DNA from: Alphaproteobacteria bacterium
GTDB taxonomy: Bacteria > Pseudomonadota > Alphaproteobacteria > Rhodobacterales > Rhodobacteraceae
DNA length: 64,000 bases
Assembly: GCA_030431825.1 (NCBI GenBank)
Contig: JAUIIJ010000001.1
Location: 62,001 to 126,000 of the forward strand
Direction of reading: 5' to 3'
In this document: piece after piece, positions 1-7,233 of the stretch
Layout: each line of letters begins with the position of its first letter
Position numbering within the stretch: the first letter of the stretch is position 1
The notes under the pieces: generated by a model
Told to the model about the DNA's origin: nothing
Seen by the model: the letters and a program-made list of their open reading frames with translations, nothing else
Database searches by the model: none
Position numbers and translations under genes: made by a program

Positions 1-327
1 CGCACCGCCAGTGCCTGGGCGCCGGAGAGCTTTGTCGAGGCGTTCGGAGACGCGCCGTTCGCCGGGATCGTCATCACCGATATCGAAAACGAACTGGACG
101 AGGTCGAGGCGCAGCTGGGCCTGATTTCAAGTCTGGCCAGCCATGCGCGCGCGCCGGTGATCGCGAGCGGCGTCGTGCGTTCGGTCGATGACATCGCCCG
201 TCTGACCTATGTGCAGAACATCGCGGGTGCGCTGGTCGGGCGCGCATTGTTCCGCAAGAGCGTCGACTTGTCGGAAGCGCTGAAAATCGCGGAGCCCGGA
301 CCCGAACCGGTTGCCGCGTTCCAGTAG
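1..327 (+). CDS. HisA-like TIM-barrel isomerase paralogue, C-terminal part
   Basis: The frame is open from the window edge and ends at a TAG at 325-327, giving the last 108 residues. They match the C-terminal half of the HisA/HisF ribose-phosphate isomerase barrel: a strand with ITDIENE, then APVIASGVV followed by SVDDIARL, and finally GALVGRALFRKSVDLSEAL, which is the usual phosphate-binding end of HisA. The catalytic N-terminal half lies outside the window. It lies just upstream of fabF in a fatty-acid synthesis context rather than in a his operon, so it may be a HisA-like paralogue and not the histidine enzyme itself. Family assignment is fairly safe; substrate is not known. Confidence 0.65.
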   Translation, partial: RTASAWAPESFVEAFGDAPFAGIVITDIENELDEVEAQLGLISSLASHARAPVIASGVVRSVDDIARLTYVQNIAGALVGRALFRKSVDLSEALKIAEPGPEPVAAFQ

Positions 328-390
328 GGTATTCAACACGCGGGCAGCCCCCCGGGGAGCGCGGAAAGGTGCCACCTTGTGATGCGCTGC

Positions 391-425
391 GCTCTTGCCC
401 CCATACCCCGGTGCAGGGTAAGAGC
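391..425 (+). other. Hairpin in fabF leader
   Basis: GCTCTTGCCC at 391-400 pairs with GGGTAAGAGC at 416-425, a 10-pair stem with one G-U pair and a 15-base loop. No T-run follows, so it is not an intrinsic terminator. It ends 33 bases before the fabF start codon and could affect mRNA processing or translation. Role unknown. Confidence 0.3.
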
Positions 426-458
426 GATGCGCAATGGCAAAAGGGGCAAGAGACAGTC

Positions 459-1724
459 ATGCGCAGAGTTGTGGTAACCGGATTGGGGCTGGTGACACCG
501 CTGGCAAGCGGGGTCGAGGAAAGCTGGTCCAGGCTGTTGGCCGGGCAATCGGGCGCTGGCCCGATCAAGCAGTTCGATGCCGTCGCGAGCGGAGTTTCGA
601 CCACCTATGCGTGCGAAGTGCCGAAAGGCGATGGTACTGAAGGCACCTTCAATGCCGATGATTGGCTGGCCCCCAAGGAGCAGCGCAAGATCGACGATTT
701 CATCCTTTATGGAATCGCGGCGGCGGATATGGCGTGCCGTGATGCCGGGTGGACCCCCGAGGACGAGGCCGACCGTCTGCGTACCGGCGTCATGATCGGA
801 TCCGGCATCGGCGGGTTGAGTTCGATTGCGGACACCGCCGTCATGATCAAGGAAAAGGGGCCGCGCCGGGTCTCGCCGTTTTTCATTCCCGGGGCGCTGA
901 TCAACCTGATTTCCGGGCAGGTCAGCATCCGGTTCGGGTTCAAGGGTCCGAACCACTCGGTGGTGACCGCCTGTTCGACGGGCGCGCATGCCATCGGCGA
1001 TGCCAGCCGGCTGATTCAGCATGGTGACGCGGATGTCATGATTGCCGGCGGCGCCGAGGCCGCGATTTGTGAGATCGGCATTGCCGGATTCAATGCCTGC
1101 AAGGCGTTGAGCACGAAGTATGCCGATAATCCCCAGGCCGCGAGCCGCCCTTATGATGCCGATCGCGACGGGTTCGTGATGGGCGAGGGGGCCGGTGTGG
1201 TGGTGCTGGAAGAATACGAACACGCCAAGGCCCGTGGCGCCAGGATCTATGCCGAAGTTCTGGGCTACGGTCTGTCGGGCGATGCCTATCACATCACCGC
1301 GCCGTCCGAGACGGGGGACGGTGCAGAACGGTCGATGCGCGCGGCACTTGAAGGGGCGGGGCTGACCCCTGCGGATGTGGATTACATCAACGCGCATGGC
1401 ACCAGCACCATGGCCGATACCATCGAGTTGAATGCGGTCGAGCGGATGATGGGGGACGCCGCGTCGAAAGTGACGATGTCGTCGACGAAGTCGATGACCG
1501 GGCACCTGCTGGGAGCCGCCGGGGCCATCGAGGCGATCTTTTCGATCCTCGCGATCCGCGATCAGGTGGCACCGCCGACGATCAACCTGGACAATCCGGC
1601 GGTTGAAACCGCCGTGGACCTTGCTCCGAACGCCAGGCGGGAACGCAAGATCGATGTGGCGCTGTCGAATTCCTTCGGGTTCGGTGGCACCAATGCGAGC
1701 GTCGTGTTCGGGAAAGCCGGCTGA
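459..1724 (+). CDS. fabF: 3-oxoacyl-ACP synthase II (KAS II)
   Basis: Condensing enzyme of type II fatty acid synthesis; it extends acyl-ACP with malonyl-ACP in the cytoplasm. The 421-residue product has the usual FabF length. Thiolase-fold landmarks are all present: nucleophile Cys172 in VTACSTGAHA, His313 in NAHGTSTMADT, His349 in KSMTGHLLGAAGA, and the C-terminal SNSFGFGGTNAS glycine loop. The start was placed at the ATG at 459 because MRRVVVTGLGLVTPL is the normal FabF N-terminus; the frame opens further upstream, but those residues look non-coding. The stop codon overlaps the start of mltG (TGATG), so the two are translationally coupled. Identification is certain. Confidence 0.95.
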   Translation: MRRVVVTGLGLVTPLASGVEESWSRLLAGQSGAGPIKQFDAVASGVSTTYACEVPKGDGTEGTFNADDWLAPKEQRKIDDFILYGIAAADMACRDAGWTPEDEADRLRTGVMIGSGIGGLSSIADTAVMIKEKGPRRVSPFFIPGALINLISGQVSIRFGFKGPNHSVVTACSTGAHAIGDASRLIQHGDADVMIAGGAEAAICEIGIAGFNACKALSTKYADNPQAASRPYDADRDGFVMGEGAGVVVLEEYEHAKARGARIYAEVLGYGLSGDAYHITAPSETGDGAERSMRAALEGAGLTPADVDYINAHGTSTMADTIELNAVERMMGDAASKVTMSSTKSMTGHLLGAAGAIEAIFSILAIRDQVAPPTINLDNPAVETAVDLAPNARRERKIDVALSNSFGFGGTNASVVFGKAG

Positions 1725-2878
1725 TGTGGCGCAGTCTTGCCTCCAACATGCTGACATTTCTGGTCGTCGGTTTGTTCCTTGCGGTTGGAGTGGTGTTGTG
1801 GGGAAAGTCCCAATACACGGTTCAAGGGCCGTTGACGGACGCCATCTGTCTGCGGGTCGAGCGCGGCTCGAACATGGGCAAGGTCAGCCGTGATCTTGAA
1901 GCCATGGGGGCGGTCAGCAATGCGACGATCCTCCGGCTGGGTGCGGATTACAGTGAAAAGGCGAGCCAGTTGAAAGCCGGGAGTTTCCTGGTAAAGCCTG
2001 GGGCGTCGATGGAGCAGATCGTCGATCAGGTGACGCGGGGTGGTGCAAGCACCTGTGGCACCGAGATCGTGTATCGCGTCGGCGTTACGCGCACCGAAGC
2101 ACGCGTGCGCGAGCTTGATCCCGCGACTGATCAGTTCGTCGAGATTGCGGCCTTTGATCCGCTCACCGAGGAGGCGCCCGAAGGCTATGTCGCGAAGCGG
2201 GCCGATGCGGACACGAGGTATCGCATCGCGCTCGCCGAAGGGGTGATGAGCTGGCAGGTCGTCGAGGCGCTGAACGCGATCGATGTGCTGAGTGGAGAAA
2301 TCACCGAGCGTCCTGCGGAGGGAATGCTTGCCCCGGATAGCTATGAAGTGGTTTCCGGAACAGACAGGACCGCGTTGCTTGGGCAGATGCAACAGGTGCA
2401 GGAATTGCGTATTGCCGCGGCCTGGGAGAGCCGGCAAGAGGGGCTGCCGCTGACCAGCCCCGAGGAAATGCTGGTTCTGGCGTCGATCATCGAGAAGGAA
2501 ACCGGCATTGCCGAGGAACGCGGACAGGTGGCGAGCGTTTTCGTGAACCGTCTGAACCGGGGCATGCGGCTTCAGACCGACCCGACGGTGATTTACGGGC
2601 TGACCAAGGGACAGGGTGTGCTGGGGCGCGGATTGAGGCAGAGTGAGCTTCGCAGCAATACGCCGTGGAACACCTATGTCATCGATGGATTGCCTCCGTC
2701 ACCGATTGCGAACCCGGGGCTGGCGAGCCTCGAAGCTGCCGTGGCGCCGGCGGTGACCGACTATGTCTTTTTCGTTGCGGATGGCTCGGGGGGGCATGCT
2801 TTTGCCGAAACCCTTAAAGAGCATAACCGCAACGTCGCGAAATGGCGCGAGATCGAGGCGCAACAGCAGAACAATTGA
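1724..2878 (+). CDS. mltG: Endolytic murein transglycosylase MltG
   Basis: Inner-membrane lytic transglycosylase of the YceG family that cleaves nascent glycan strands and helps set glycan chain length. The protein has 384 residues with one membrane segment at about residues 8-26, a LysM-like region, then the YceG domain. The catalytic-site stretch LASIIEKETG is at 252-261, with Glu257 in the position of the catalytic glutamate, followed by the family signatures SVFVNRL and MRLQTDPTVIYG. The C-terminal part YFFVADGSGGHAF-like strand is also present (here YVFFVADG). Translation is coupled to fabF by a one-base overlap, a common fabF-mltG arrangement in proteobacteria. It is followed by a 355-base non-coding gap before the GTA cluster. 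Confidence 0.93.
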   Translation: MWRSLASNMLTFLVVGLFLAVGVVLWGKSQYTVQGPLTDAICLRVERGSNMGKVSRDLEAMGAVSNATILRLGADYSEKASQLKAGSFLVKPGASMEQIVDQVTRGGASTCGTEIVYRVGVTRTEARVRELDPATDQFVEIAAFDPLTEEAPEGYVAKRADADTRYRIALAEGVMSWQVVEALNAIDVLSGEITERPAEGMLAPDSYEVVSGTDRTALLGQMQQVQELRIAAAWESRQEGLPLTSPEEMLVLASIIEKETGIAEERGQVASVFVNRLNRGMRLQTDPTVIYGLTKGQGVLGRGLRQSELRSNTPWNTYVIDGLPPSPIANPGLASLEAAVAPAVTDYVFFVADGSGGHAFAETLKEHNRNVAKWREIEAQQQNN

Positions 2879-2950
2879 CGCGGTTCGCCAGCGCTCATGG
2901 TCCGATTGATCGGGTGGTGAGCGCATATGCCGGACGCCAAGCCACTCGGC

Positions 2951-3023
2951 CAAAACGTCTTGAGAAGACGTTTTGAAACGCGAATTTCAATTCGCGTTGT
3001 CCAAGGCCGTTACAACGGCCTTG
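2951..3023. repeat. Three-hairpin palindromic repeat, copy 1
   Basis: Three consecutive near-perfect palindromes. Hairpin A has arms of 11 bases (CAAAACGTCTT at 2951-2961, loop GAG, complement at 2965-2975). Hairpin B has AACGCGAATT at 2977-2986, loop TC, and AATTCGCGTT at 2989-2998. Hairpin C has CAAGGCCGTT at 3002-3011, loop AC, and AACGGCCTTG at 3014-3023. The same three units occur in reverse order at 44080-44146. The element sits between mltG and the GTA promoter. Confidence 0.85.
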
Positions 3024-3060
3024 CGCTCCGAACATGGTTGAATCTTGGGATTCATATTTA

Positions 3061-3075
3061 ATAACAATTGGTTAA
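3061..3075 (+). promoter_or_regulatory. CtrA-like site upstream of the GTA promoter
   Basis: The sequence ATAA-N7-TTAA at 3061-3075 matches seven of the eight fixed bases of the alphaproteobacterial CtrA consensus TTAA-N7-TTAA. It lies 24 bases upstream of the candidate -35 box. CtrA is needed for GTA production in Rhodobacter capsulatus, but there the direct activator of the structural cluster is GafA, so this match is only suggestive. Confidence 0.3.
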
Positions 3076-3098
3076 GCCTCCCGTTCGGTGGGGTGAAC

Positions 3099-3127
3099 TT
3101 GACACGGCGTACGGTCTCTCGTATAGG
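3099..3127 (+). promoter_or_regulatory. Near-consensus sigma70 promoter before the GTA cluster
   Basis: TTGACA at 3099-3104, a 17-base spacer, then TATAGG at 3122-3127. The -35 is a perfect consensus match and the spacing is ideal, which is rare at this G+C content. Transcription would start near 3134. The downstream 27 bases lead straight into an intrinsic terminator, and the first GTA gene starts about 100 bases after the predicted start site. Confidence 0.6.
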
Positions 3128-3133
3128 TTGTGT

Positions 3134-3185
3134 CATGCTAGAAGACATGTGTGGCGACCTCGGGGAAACCTGAAGGTCGCTTTTT
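3134..3185 (+). ncRNA. Candidate short RNA or attenuated GTA leader
   Basis: The interval runs from the predicted transcription start to the end of the T-run and would give an RNA of about 50 nt. Its 3' half is a 7-bp GC-rich hairpin plus U-tail. No open frame of interest lies inside. It could be an independent small RNA, or the prematurely terminated leader of the GTA operon whose read-through would be needed for particle production. The sequence alone does not decide between these. Confidence 0.45.
3154..3185 (+). terminator. Intrinsic terminator upstream of GTA g1
   Basis: GCGACCT at 3154-3160 pairs with AGGTCGC at 3174-3180, a perfect 7-bp stem with a 13-base loop, immediately followed by TTTTT at 3181-3185. 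It is a textbook Rho-independent terminator and lies 48 bases before the g1 start codon. Confidence 0.7.
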
Positions 3186-3233
3186 CATGTCTCTCGTGCG
3201 GAGAATTTTCACGCATGAGGCAAAAGAGCAAAC

Positions 3234-3563
3234 ATGACTTTGATTACCCCGGAGGAACGGATTTCTCGTTCGGCTGATATTCTGCGGTCGCTTGAGGAAT
3301 CGATACTGAGTTTGCGCAAGCGAGCGGAAGACTTGCGACTGCAACTTGAGGCCGGGGAGGATGCAAACCTTGTGGCTGGCAGCAAAGACCTGCTGGAGGC
3401 GGAAAAGCTGATCAGCAGCTGCCGAAGAGTGGAGATGAGCCTTGACGAACACTATCGAAAAAAAGCGGGAATTGCGCAGGGAGGTTACGCTCTCGACTTT
3501 GATGCCGCCCGATCTGAGATCGGGAGCCGCCTGGCTCGCATCAGAAACAGCCGAGGTTCGTGA
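3234..3563 (+). CDS. g1: GTA small terminase-like protein (g1)
   Basis: First gene of the GTA cluster, 109 residues, at the position of RcGTA g1, which is described as a small terminase (TerS) that works with the large subunit in DNA packaging. The N-terminal half (about residues 8-75) is a heptad-rich, charged helix consistent with an oligomerising coiled coil; there is no recognisable HTH motif. In GTAs the small subunit lacks strong sequence specificity, fitting packaging of random host DNA. The ATG at 3234 has only weak ribosome-binding sequence (AAAGAG, spacing 5). The 3' end overlaps the start of the large terminase. The assignment rests mainly on synteny. Confidence 0.7.
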   Translation: MTLITPEERISRSADILRSLEESILSLRKRAEDLRLQLEAGEDANLVAGSKDLLEAEKLISSCRRVEMSLDEHYRKKAGIAQGGYALDFDAARSEIGSRLARIRNSRGS

Positions 3564-4857
3564 GGGTTTTCTGGACAGTCTTGGGGAGGGAGCGCTATTG
3601 GCGCTCCCTTTCCTTTTCGAGTTCTGGGCTCTGGAGCACCAACTGGCACCGGAAGGCGAGTGGCGGAGTTGGGTCATCATGGGAGGGCGCGGCGCGGGCA
3701 AGACGCGTGCCGGAGCGGAGTGGGTCCGCATGCAGGTCGAGGGTGCGCGTCCGCTGGATCCGGGCTCAAAGCGGCGCGTGGCTCTGATCGGCGAGACCTA
3801 TGACCAGGTCCGCGACGTGATGGTTTTCGGTGACAGCGGTATCCTGAATTGCTCACCGCCGGACCGCCGCCCTGTGTGGAAATCGACCGAACGCAAGCTC
3901 GTCTGGCCAAACGGGGCGGTGGCACAGGTGTTTTCCGCGCATGATCCCGAGTCGTTGCGAGGGCCGCAATTCGACGCGGCCTGGGTTGATGAGATGGCCA
4001 AGTGGAAAAAGGCGCGCGAGACATGGGATATGCTGCAGTTTGCCTTGCGGCTTGGAGATTTGCCGCAGGTCTGCGTCACGACGACGCCGCGCAATGTAGG
4101 GGTGCTGAAAGAGCTGCTTGCGGCGCCGTCAACCGTTGTGACATGCGCGCCGACCGAGGCGAACCGCGCCAATCTTGCAGCGAGTTTCCTGGAGGAAGTG
4201 CGCAGCCGGTACGCGGGGACGCGTCTGGGCCGGCAGGAACTGGACGGCGTGTTGCTGGCAGATGCCGAAGGCGCATTGTGGACGACAGAGATGTTGCAAA
4301 CCGCGCGAATCGATCATGCCCCGGAGTTCGACCGCGTAGTGGTGGCGCTCGACCCGTCGGTAAGCGCGGGGCGCGCTGCCGACGAATGCGGGATCGTGGT
4401 GGTTGGGGCGCAGACCGACGGGCCTCCGCAGGATTGGCGGGCCTGCGTGCTTGCCGACTGTACGGTGCTGGGGGTCGGCCCTGCGGGATGGGCGCGTGCC
4501 GCGATCGAGGCGATGGACAGATTTGGTGCCGAGCGGCTTGTCGCCGAGGTGAACCAGGGGGGGCAACTTGTCGAAGAGGTTCTGCGGCAGGTAGACCCGC
4601 TGGTTCCGTACAGGGCGGTACACGCATCGCGTGGCAAGGTTGCGCGGGCTGAACCGGTTGCGGCGCTGTATGAACAGGGGCGGGTCCGGCATTTGCGGGG
4701 ATTGGGCGATCTGGAGGAACAGATGTGCCTGATGACGCCACGGGGATACGAGGGACAGGGATCGCCCGATCGCGTGGATGCGCTGGTCTGGGCCTTACAT
4801 GATCTGATGATTGCGCCGGCGGCGGTGTATCGGCGTCCGCGTCTGCGGTCGCTGTAG
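3502..4857 (+). CDS. g2: GTA large terminase (g2, TerL)
   Basis: ATP-driven DNA packaging motor and headful nuclease of the gene transfer agent. From the ATG at 3502 it has 451 residues. The ATPase domain shows a Walker A, GRGAGKT at residues 62-68, and a Walker B, AAWVDE at 159-164; the C-terminal RNase H-like nuclease domain has the acidic strand VVALDPSVS and the late SPDRVDALVWAL aspartate. The opening LFEFWALEHQLAPEGEW is typical of RcGTA-type terminases. A TTG at 3442 with a well-spaced GGAG (7 bases) could extend it by 20 residues, and I cannot exclude that start. The ATG was preferred because homologues begin near it. The gene overlaps g1 by 62 bases or more. Confidence 0.92.
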   Translation: MPPDLRSGAAWLASETAEVREGFLDSLGEGALLALPFLFEFWALEHQLAPEGEWRSWVIMGGRGAGKTRAGAEWVRMQVEGARPLDPGSKRRVALIGETYDQVRDVMVFGDSGILNCSPPDRRPVWKSTERKLVWPNGAVAQVFSAHDPESLRGPQFDAAWVDEMAKWKKARETWDMLQFALRLGDLPQVCVTTTPRNVGVLKELLAAPSTVVTCAPTEANRANLAASFLEEVRSRYAGTRLGRQELDGVLLADAEGALWTTEMLQTARIDHAPEFDRVVVALDPSVSAGRAADECGIVVVGAQTDGPPQDWRACVLADCTVLGVGPAGWARAAIEAMDRFGAERLVAEVNQGGQLVEEVLRQVDPLVPYRAVHASRGKVARAEPVAALYEQGRVRHLRGLGDLEEQMCLMTPRGYEGQGSPDRVDALVWALHDLMIAPAAVYRRPRLRSL

Positions 4858-4867
4858 CGCATTCGGA

Positions 4868-4881
4868 CCACCGTACGGTGG
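4868..4881. other. Perfect 14-base palindrome between g2 and g3
   Basis: CCACCGTACGGTGG is a perfect palindrome located 10 bases after the terminase stop, followed by an A/T-rich stretch (atttctataatttt). It could be a weak termination or RNA-processing point in the 120-base gap before the portal gene, or a protein-binding site. No function can be assigned. Confidence 0.3.
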
Positions 4882-4977
4882 ATTTCTATAATTTTACCAA
4901 AGCCACGTCAGAAAGATCGCCAACAACCGGGCGGTGCGGAACTGACGCGCGGCTCAGATCAAACAGGAGCATCGGGA

Positions 4978-6168
4978 ATGGTTTTTGATTTTTTGCGCCG
5001 GAGCGCAAAGACCGAGGTGCCGAATACCAAGGCGAGCGCGACAGGACCGGTTGTCGCCTATCACTCAGCCGGGCGCGTTGCCTGGAGTCCGCGCGATACA
5101 GTATCGTTGACGCGGACGGGGTTTTCCGGAAATCCGGTTGGGTTCCGGTCGGTAAAGCTGATTGCCGAGGCCGCGGCGGCGCTTCCTCTGGTGCTGCAGG
5201 ACCAGCATCAGCGCTATGACACGCATCCGGTGCTGTCGCTGGTGCAGCGACCGAACGCGGCGCAGGGGCGTGCCGAGTTGATGGAAGCGCTGTTTGGTCA
5301 ACTTTTGCTGTCTGGCAATGCCTATGTCGAGGCGGTCGCGGGTGAAGGACGCCTGCCGCTGGAACTGCATGTGCTGCGTTCTGACCGGATGAAGGTCGTG
5401 CCTGGCGCGGATGGTTGGCCGGTCGCCTATGAATACAGCGTCGGCGGGCGCAAGCATCGCTTTGACGCAGCAGGCGCGGTTTCTCCGGTTTGCCATATAA
5501 AGTCGTTTCATCCGCAGGACGACCACTATGGGTTCTCGCCGATGCAGGCGGCGGCGATGGCGGTGGATGTGCACAACAGCGCATCTAGATGGTCCAAGGC
5601 GCTGTTGGACAACGCGGCGCGCCCGAGCGGGGCGCTGGTGTTCAACAGCGCGGACGGGCACGGGGCGATGGCAGACGATCAGTATCGCAGGCTGTCCGAG
5701 GAAATCGAGGCGAATTACCAGGGGGCCCGCAACGCCGGTCGGCCGATGGTGCTGGAAGGTGGTCTGGATTGGAAGCCGATGGGCTTTTCGCCCAGCGACA
5801 TGGAATTCCAGAAGACCAAGGAAGCGGCGGCGCGTGAGATCGCGCTGGCCTTCGGAGTGCCGCCGATGCTGATCGGTATCCAGGGGGACGCGACCTATGC
5901 GAATTATCAGGAGGCGAACCGGGCGTTCTATCGGCTGACGGTGCTTCCGCTGGCGACGCGCGTGGCGGCGGCGTTGAGTGATTGGCTGTCGCAGTTCACC
6001 GGAGAGATGCTCGAATTGAAACCCGATCTCGATCAGGTGCCTGCGCTGGCTGCGGAACGCGATGCGCAATGGGCGCGGGTTTCGCAGGCGCGGTTCCTGA
6101 GTGACGCGGAAAAGCGGTCGCTGCTTGGACTGCCGGCACAGGGGATGGCTGATGACGGTAACCCATGA
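4978..6168 (+). CDS. g3: GTA portal protein (g3)
   Basis: HK97-family portal that forms the ring at the capsid vertex through which DNA enters and leaves. The 396-residue protein carries the family core: GNPVGFRSVKLIAEAAAALPLVL near residue 45, NAYVEAV, FHPQDDHYGFSPMQAAAMAVDVHNSASRW, and the ALAFGVPPMLIGIQGDATYANYQEANRAFYRLTVLPL block that is the strongest signature of phage portals of this type. It follows a 120-base gap after the terminase and its ATG has AGGAG (4966-4970) about 7 bases upstream. Its stop overlaps the start of g3.5. Order and length match RcGTA g3. Confidence 0.93.
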   Translation: MVFDFLRRSAKTEVPNTKASATGPVVAYHSAGRVAWSPRDTVSLTRTGFSGNPVGFRSVKLIAEAAAALPLVLQDQHQRYDTHPVLSLVQRPNAAQGRAELMEALFGQLLLSGNAYVEAVAGEGRLPLELHVLRSDRMKVVPGADGWPVAYEYSVGGRKHRFDAAGAVSPVCHIKSFHPQDDHYGFSPMQAAAMAVDVHNSASRWSKALLDNAARPSGALVFNSADGHGAMADDQYRRLSEEIEANYQGARNAGRPMVLEGGLDWKPMGFSPSDMEFQKTKEAAAREIALAFGVPPMLIGIQGDATYANYQEANRAFYRLTVLPLATRVAAALSDWLSQFTGEMLELKPDLDQVPALAAERDAQWARVSQARFLSDAEKRSLLGLPAQGMADDGNP

Positions 6169-6451
6169 TGTCGGCACCCGGCGCAGTTTTGCGGTGATGG
6201 ACGGAACGACCTCGATGTTTCGCCAGCTCGAGAAGCGGGTTGTGGCGGTCGAGGCGGCAATTGCAGTCATAGAGACGGATCGGGCGGTGAACGAAGAAAA
6301 ACGCAAGTTCATGGAGGCGAGGTTCAACCAGATCGACCGGCGCCTGGACAAGATCGACGGCCATATTTCGCGTCTGGTCTGGCTGATCATCGCGGCCATC
6401 CTCGGCGGTTTCATGTCCTTTGCGATGCAGGGAAATATCCTGAATGTCTGA
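6152..6451 (+). CDS. GTA g3.5-type protein with coiled coil and C-terminal membrane helix
   Basis: A 99-residue product at the position of RcGTA g3.5 (between portal and protease). It contains a helical, heptad-like segment (about residues 22-70, FRQLEKRVVAVEAAIAVIE and NQIDRRLDKIDGHI) followed by a hydrophobic segment LVWLIIAAILGGFMSFAM near the C-terminus. The ATG at 6152 overlaps the portal stop by 17 bases; a second ATG at 6197 is possible. The role of g3.5 in particles is not settled, although its position inside the head module is conserved in GTA clusters. A tail-anchored coiled coil is unusual for a virion component. Confidence 0.7.
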   Translation: MTVTHDVGTRRSFAVMDGTTSMFRQLEKRVVAVEAAIAVIETDRAVNEEKRKFMEARFNQIDRRLDKIDGHISRLVWLIIAAILGGFMSFAMQGNILNV

Positions 6452-6639
6452 AGCCACATGGCCCGGCGGGCGGGTGTTGTCGGCGGTGCGCGGTCGCGTG
6501 TTTGTGTTCGCCGCCGACGCGGGTGGGCGTTGGGTGGAGCGCCGTCGGTGTTCACCGGGAGGCGATCCCCCCGTGGATCACGATCGCGACATTTCCCGGG
6601 GGCCGAGTTGGCCGTCGGAATTCATCAAGGAGTTTAGTC

Positions 6640-7197
6640 ATGACGCAGGACAATGGGCTTGAACACAAATTCGCCCGGTTTGGGGACGCCTTGAGCGTCA
6701 GCGACGGTGCCGTCATCGAAGGCTATGCCAGCCTGTTCGGACAGGTCGATCAGGGCGGAGACGTGGTGCAGAAGGGCGCATACGAGGCGTCGATCCATGC
6801 TCTGGCTGCGACTGGTCGGCGGGTCAAGATGCTCTGGCAGCATGATCCGGCCCAGCCGATCGGTGTCTGGGACGAGGTGCGCGAGGATGGCCGGGGCCTG
6901 TGGGTCAAAGGCCGGTTGCTGGAGAGCACCCAGAAAGGGCGCGAGGCGGCGGCTCTGATCGAGGCGGGCGCGATTGACGGGTTGTCGATCGGATATCGCA
7001 CGACGAAGGCAGGCAAGACAGACAAGGGCCAGCGGCTCTTGACCGAACTGGAGCTTTGGGAAGTGTCACTTGTGACTTTCCCGATGCTGCCCAGTGCGCG
7101 GGTGGCGGCGAAGGGCGATACGCTGACGACCGAAACCGTTCTGCGCGAATTGGCCGCGACACTGGAGAGTGCGCGGATGGACCTGGCGTGCCGCTGA
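6640..7197 (+). CDS. g4: GTA prohead protease (g4)
   Basis: HK97-type (U35) serine protease that trims the capsid N-terminus during head maturation. The 185-residue protein starts with MTQDNGLEHKFARF at an ATG preceded by AAGGAG at a spacing of 7. Family motifs are clear: VIEGYASLFGQVDQGGDVVQKGAY, the catalytic His68 in MLWQHDPAQPIG, the catalytic Ser116 in IDGLSIGYRT, and ELWEVSLVTFPMLPSA at the end of the fold. The frame is open upstream to 6502 but without coding character. It follows a 188-base stretch after g3.5 that appears empty. Next gene is the capsid protein, its substrate. Confidence 0.92.
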   Translation: MTQDNGLEHKFARFGDALSVSDGAVIEGYASLFGQVDQGGDVVQKGAYEASIHALAATGRRVKMLWQHDPAQPIGVWDEVREDGRGLWVKGRLLESTQKGREAAALIEAGAIDGLSIGYRTTKAGKTDKGQRLLTELELWEVSLVTFPMLPSARVAAKGDTLTTETVLRELAATLESARMDLACR

Positions 7198-7233
7198 ACA
7201 CGCCGATTTCTCACCCTTAGACAGGATGTTCCG

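Noticed and set aside
6444-6662. 72-codon frame between g3.5 and the protease gene
   Set aside because: Overlaps the g3.5 stop but overruns the g4 start and its ribosome-binding site; composition is Arg/Gly/Asp shadow-like and no GTA gene is expected there.
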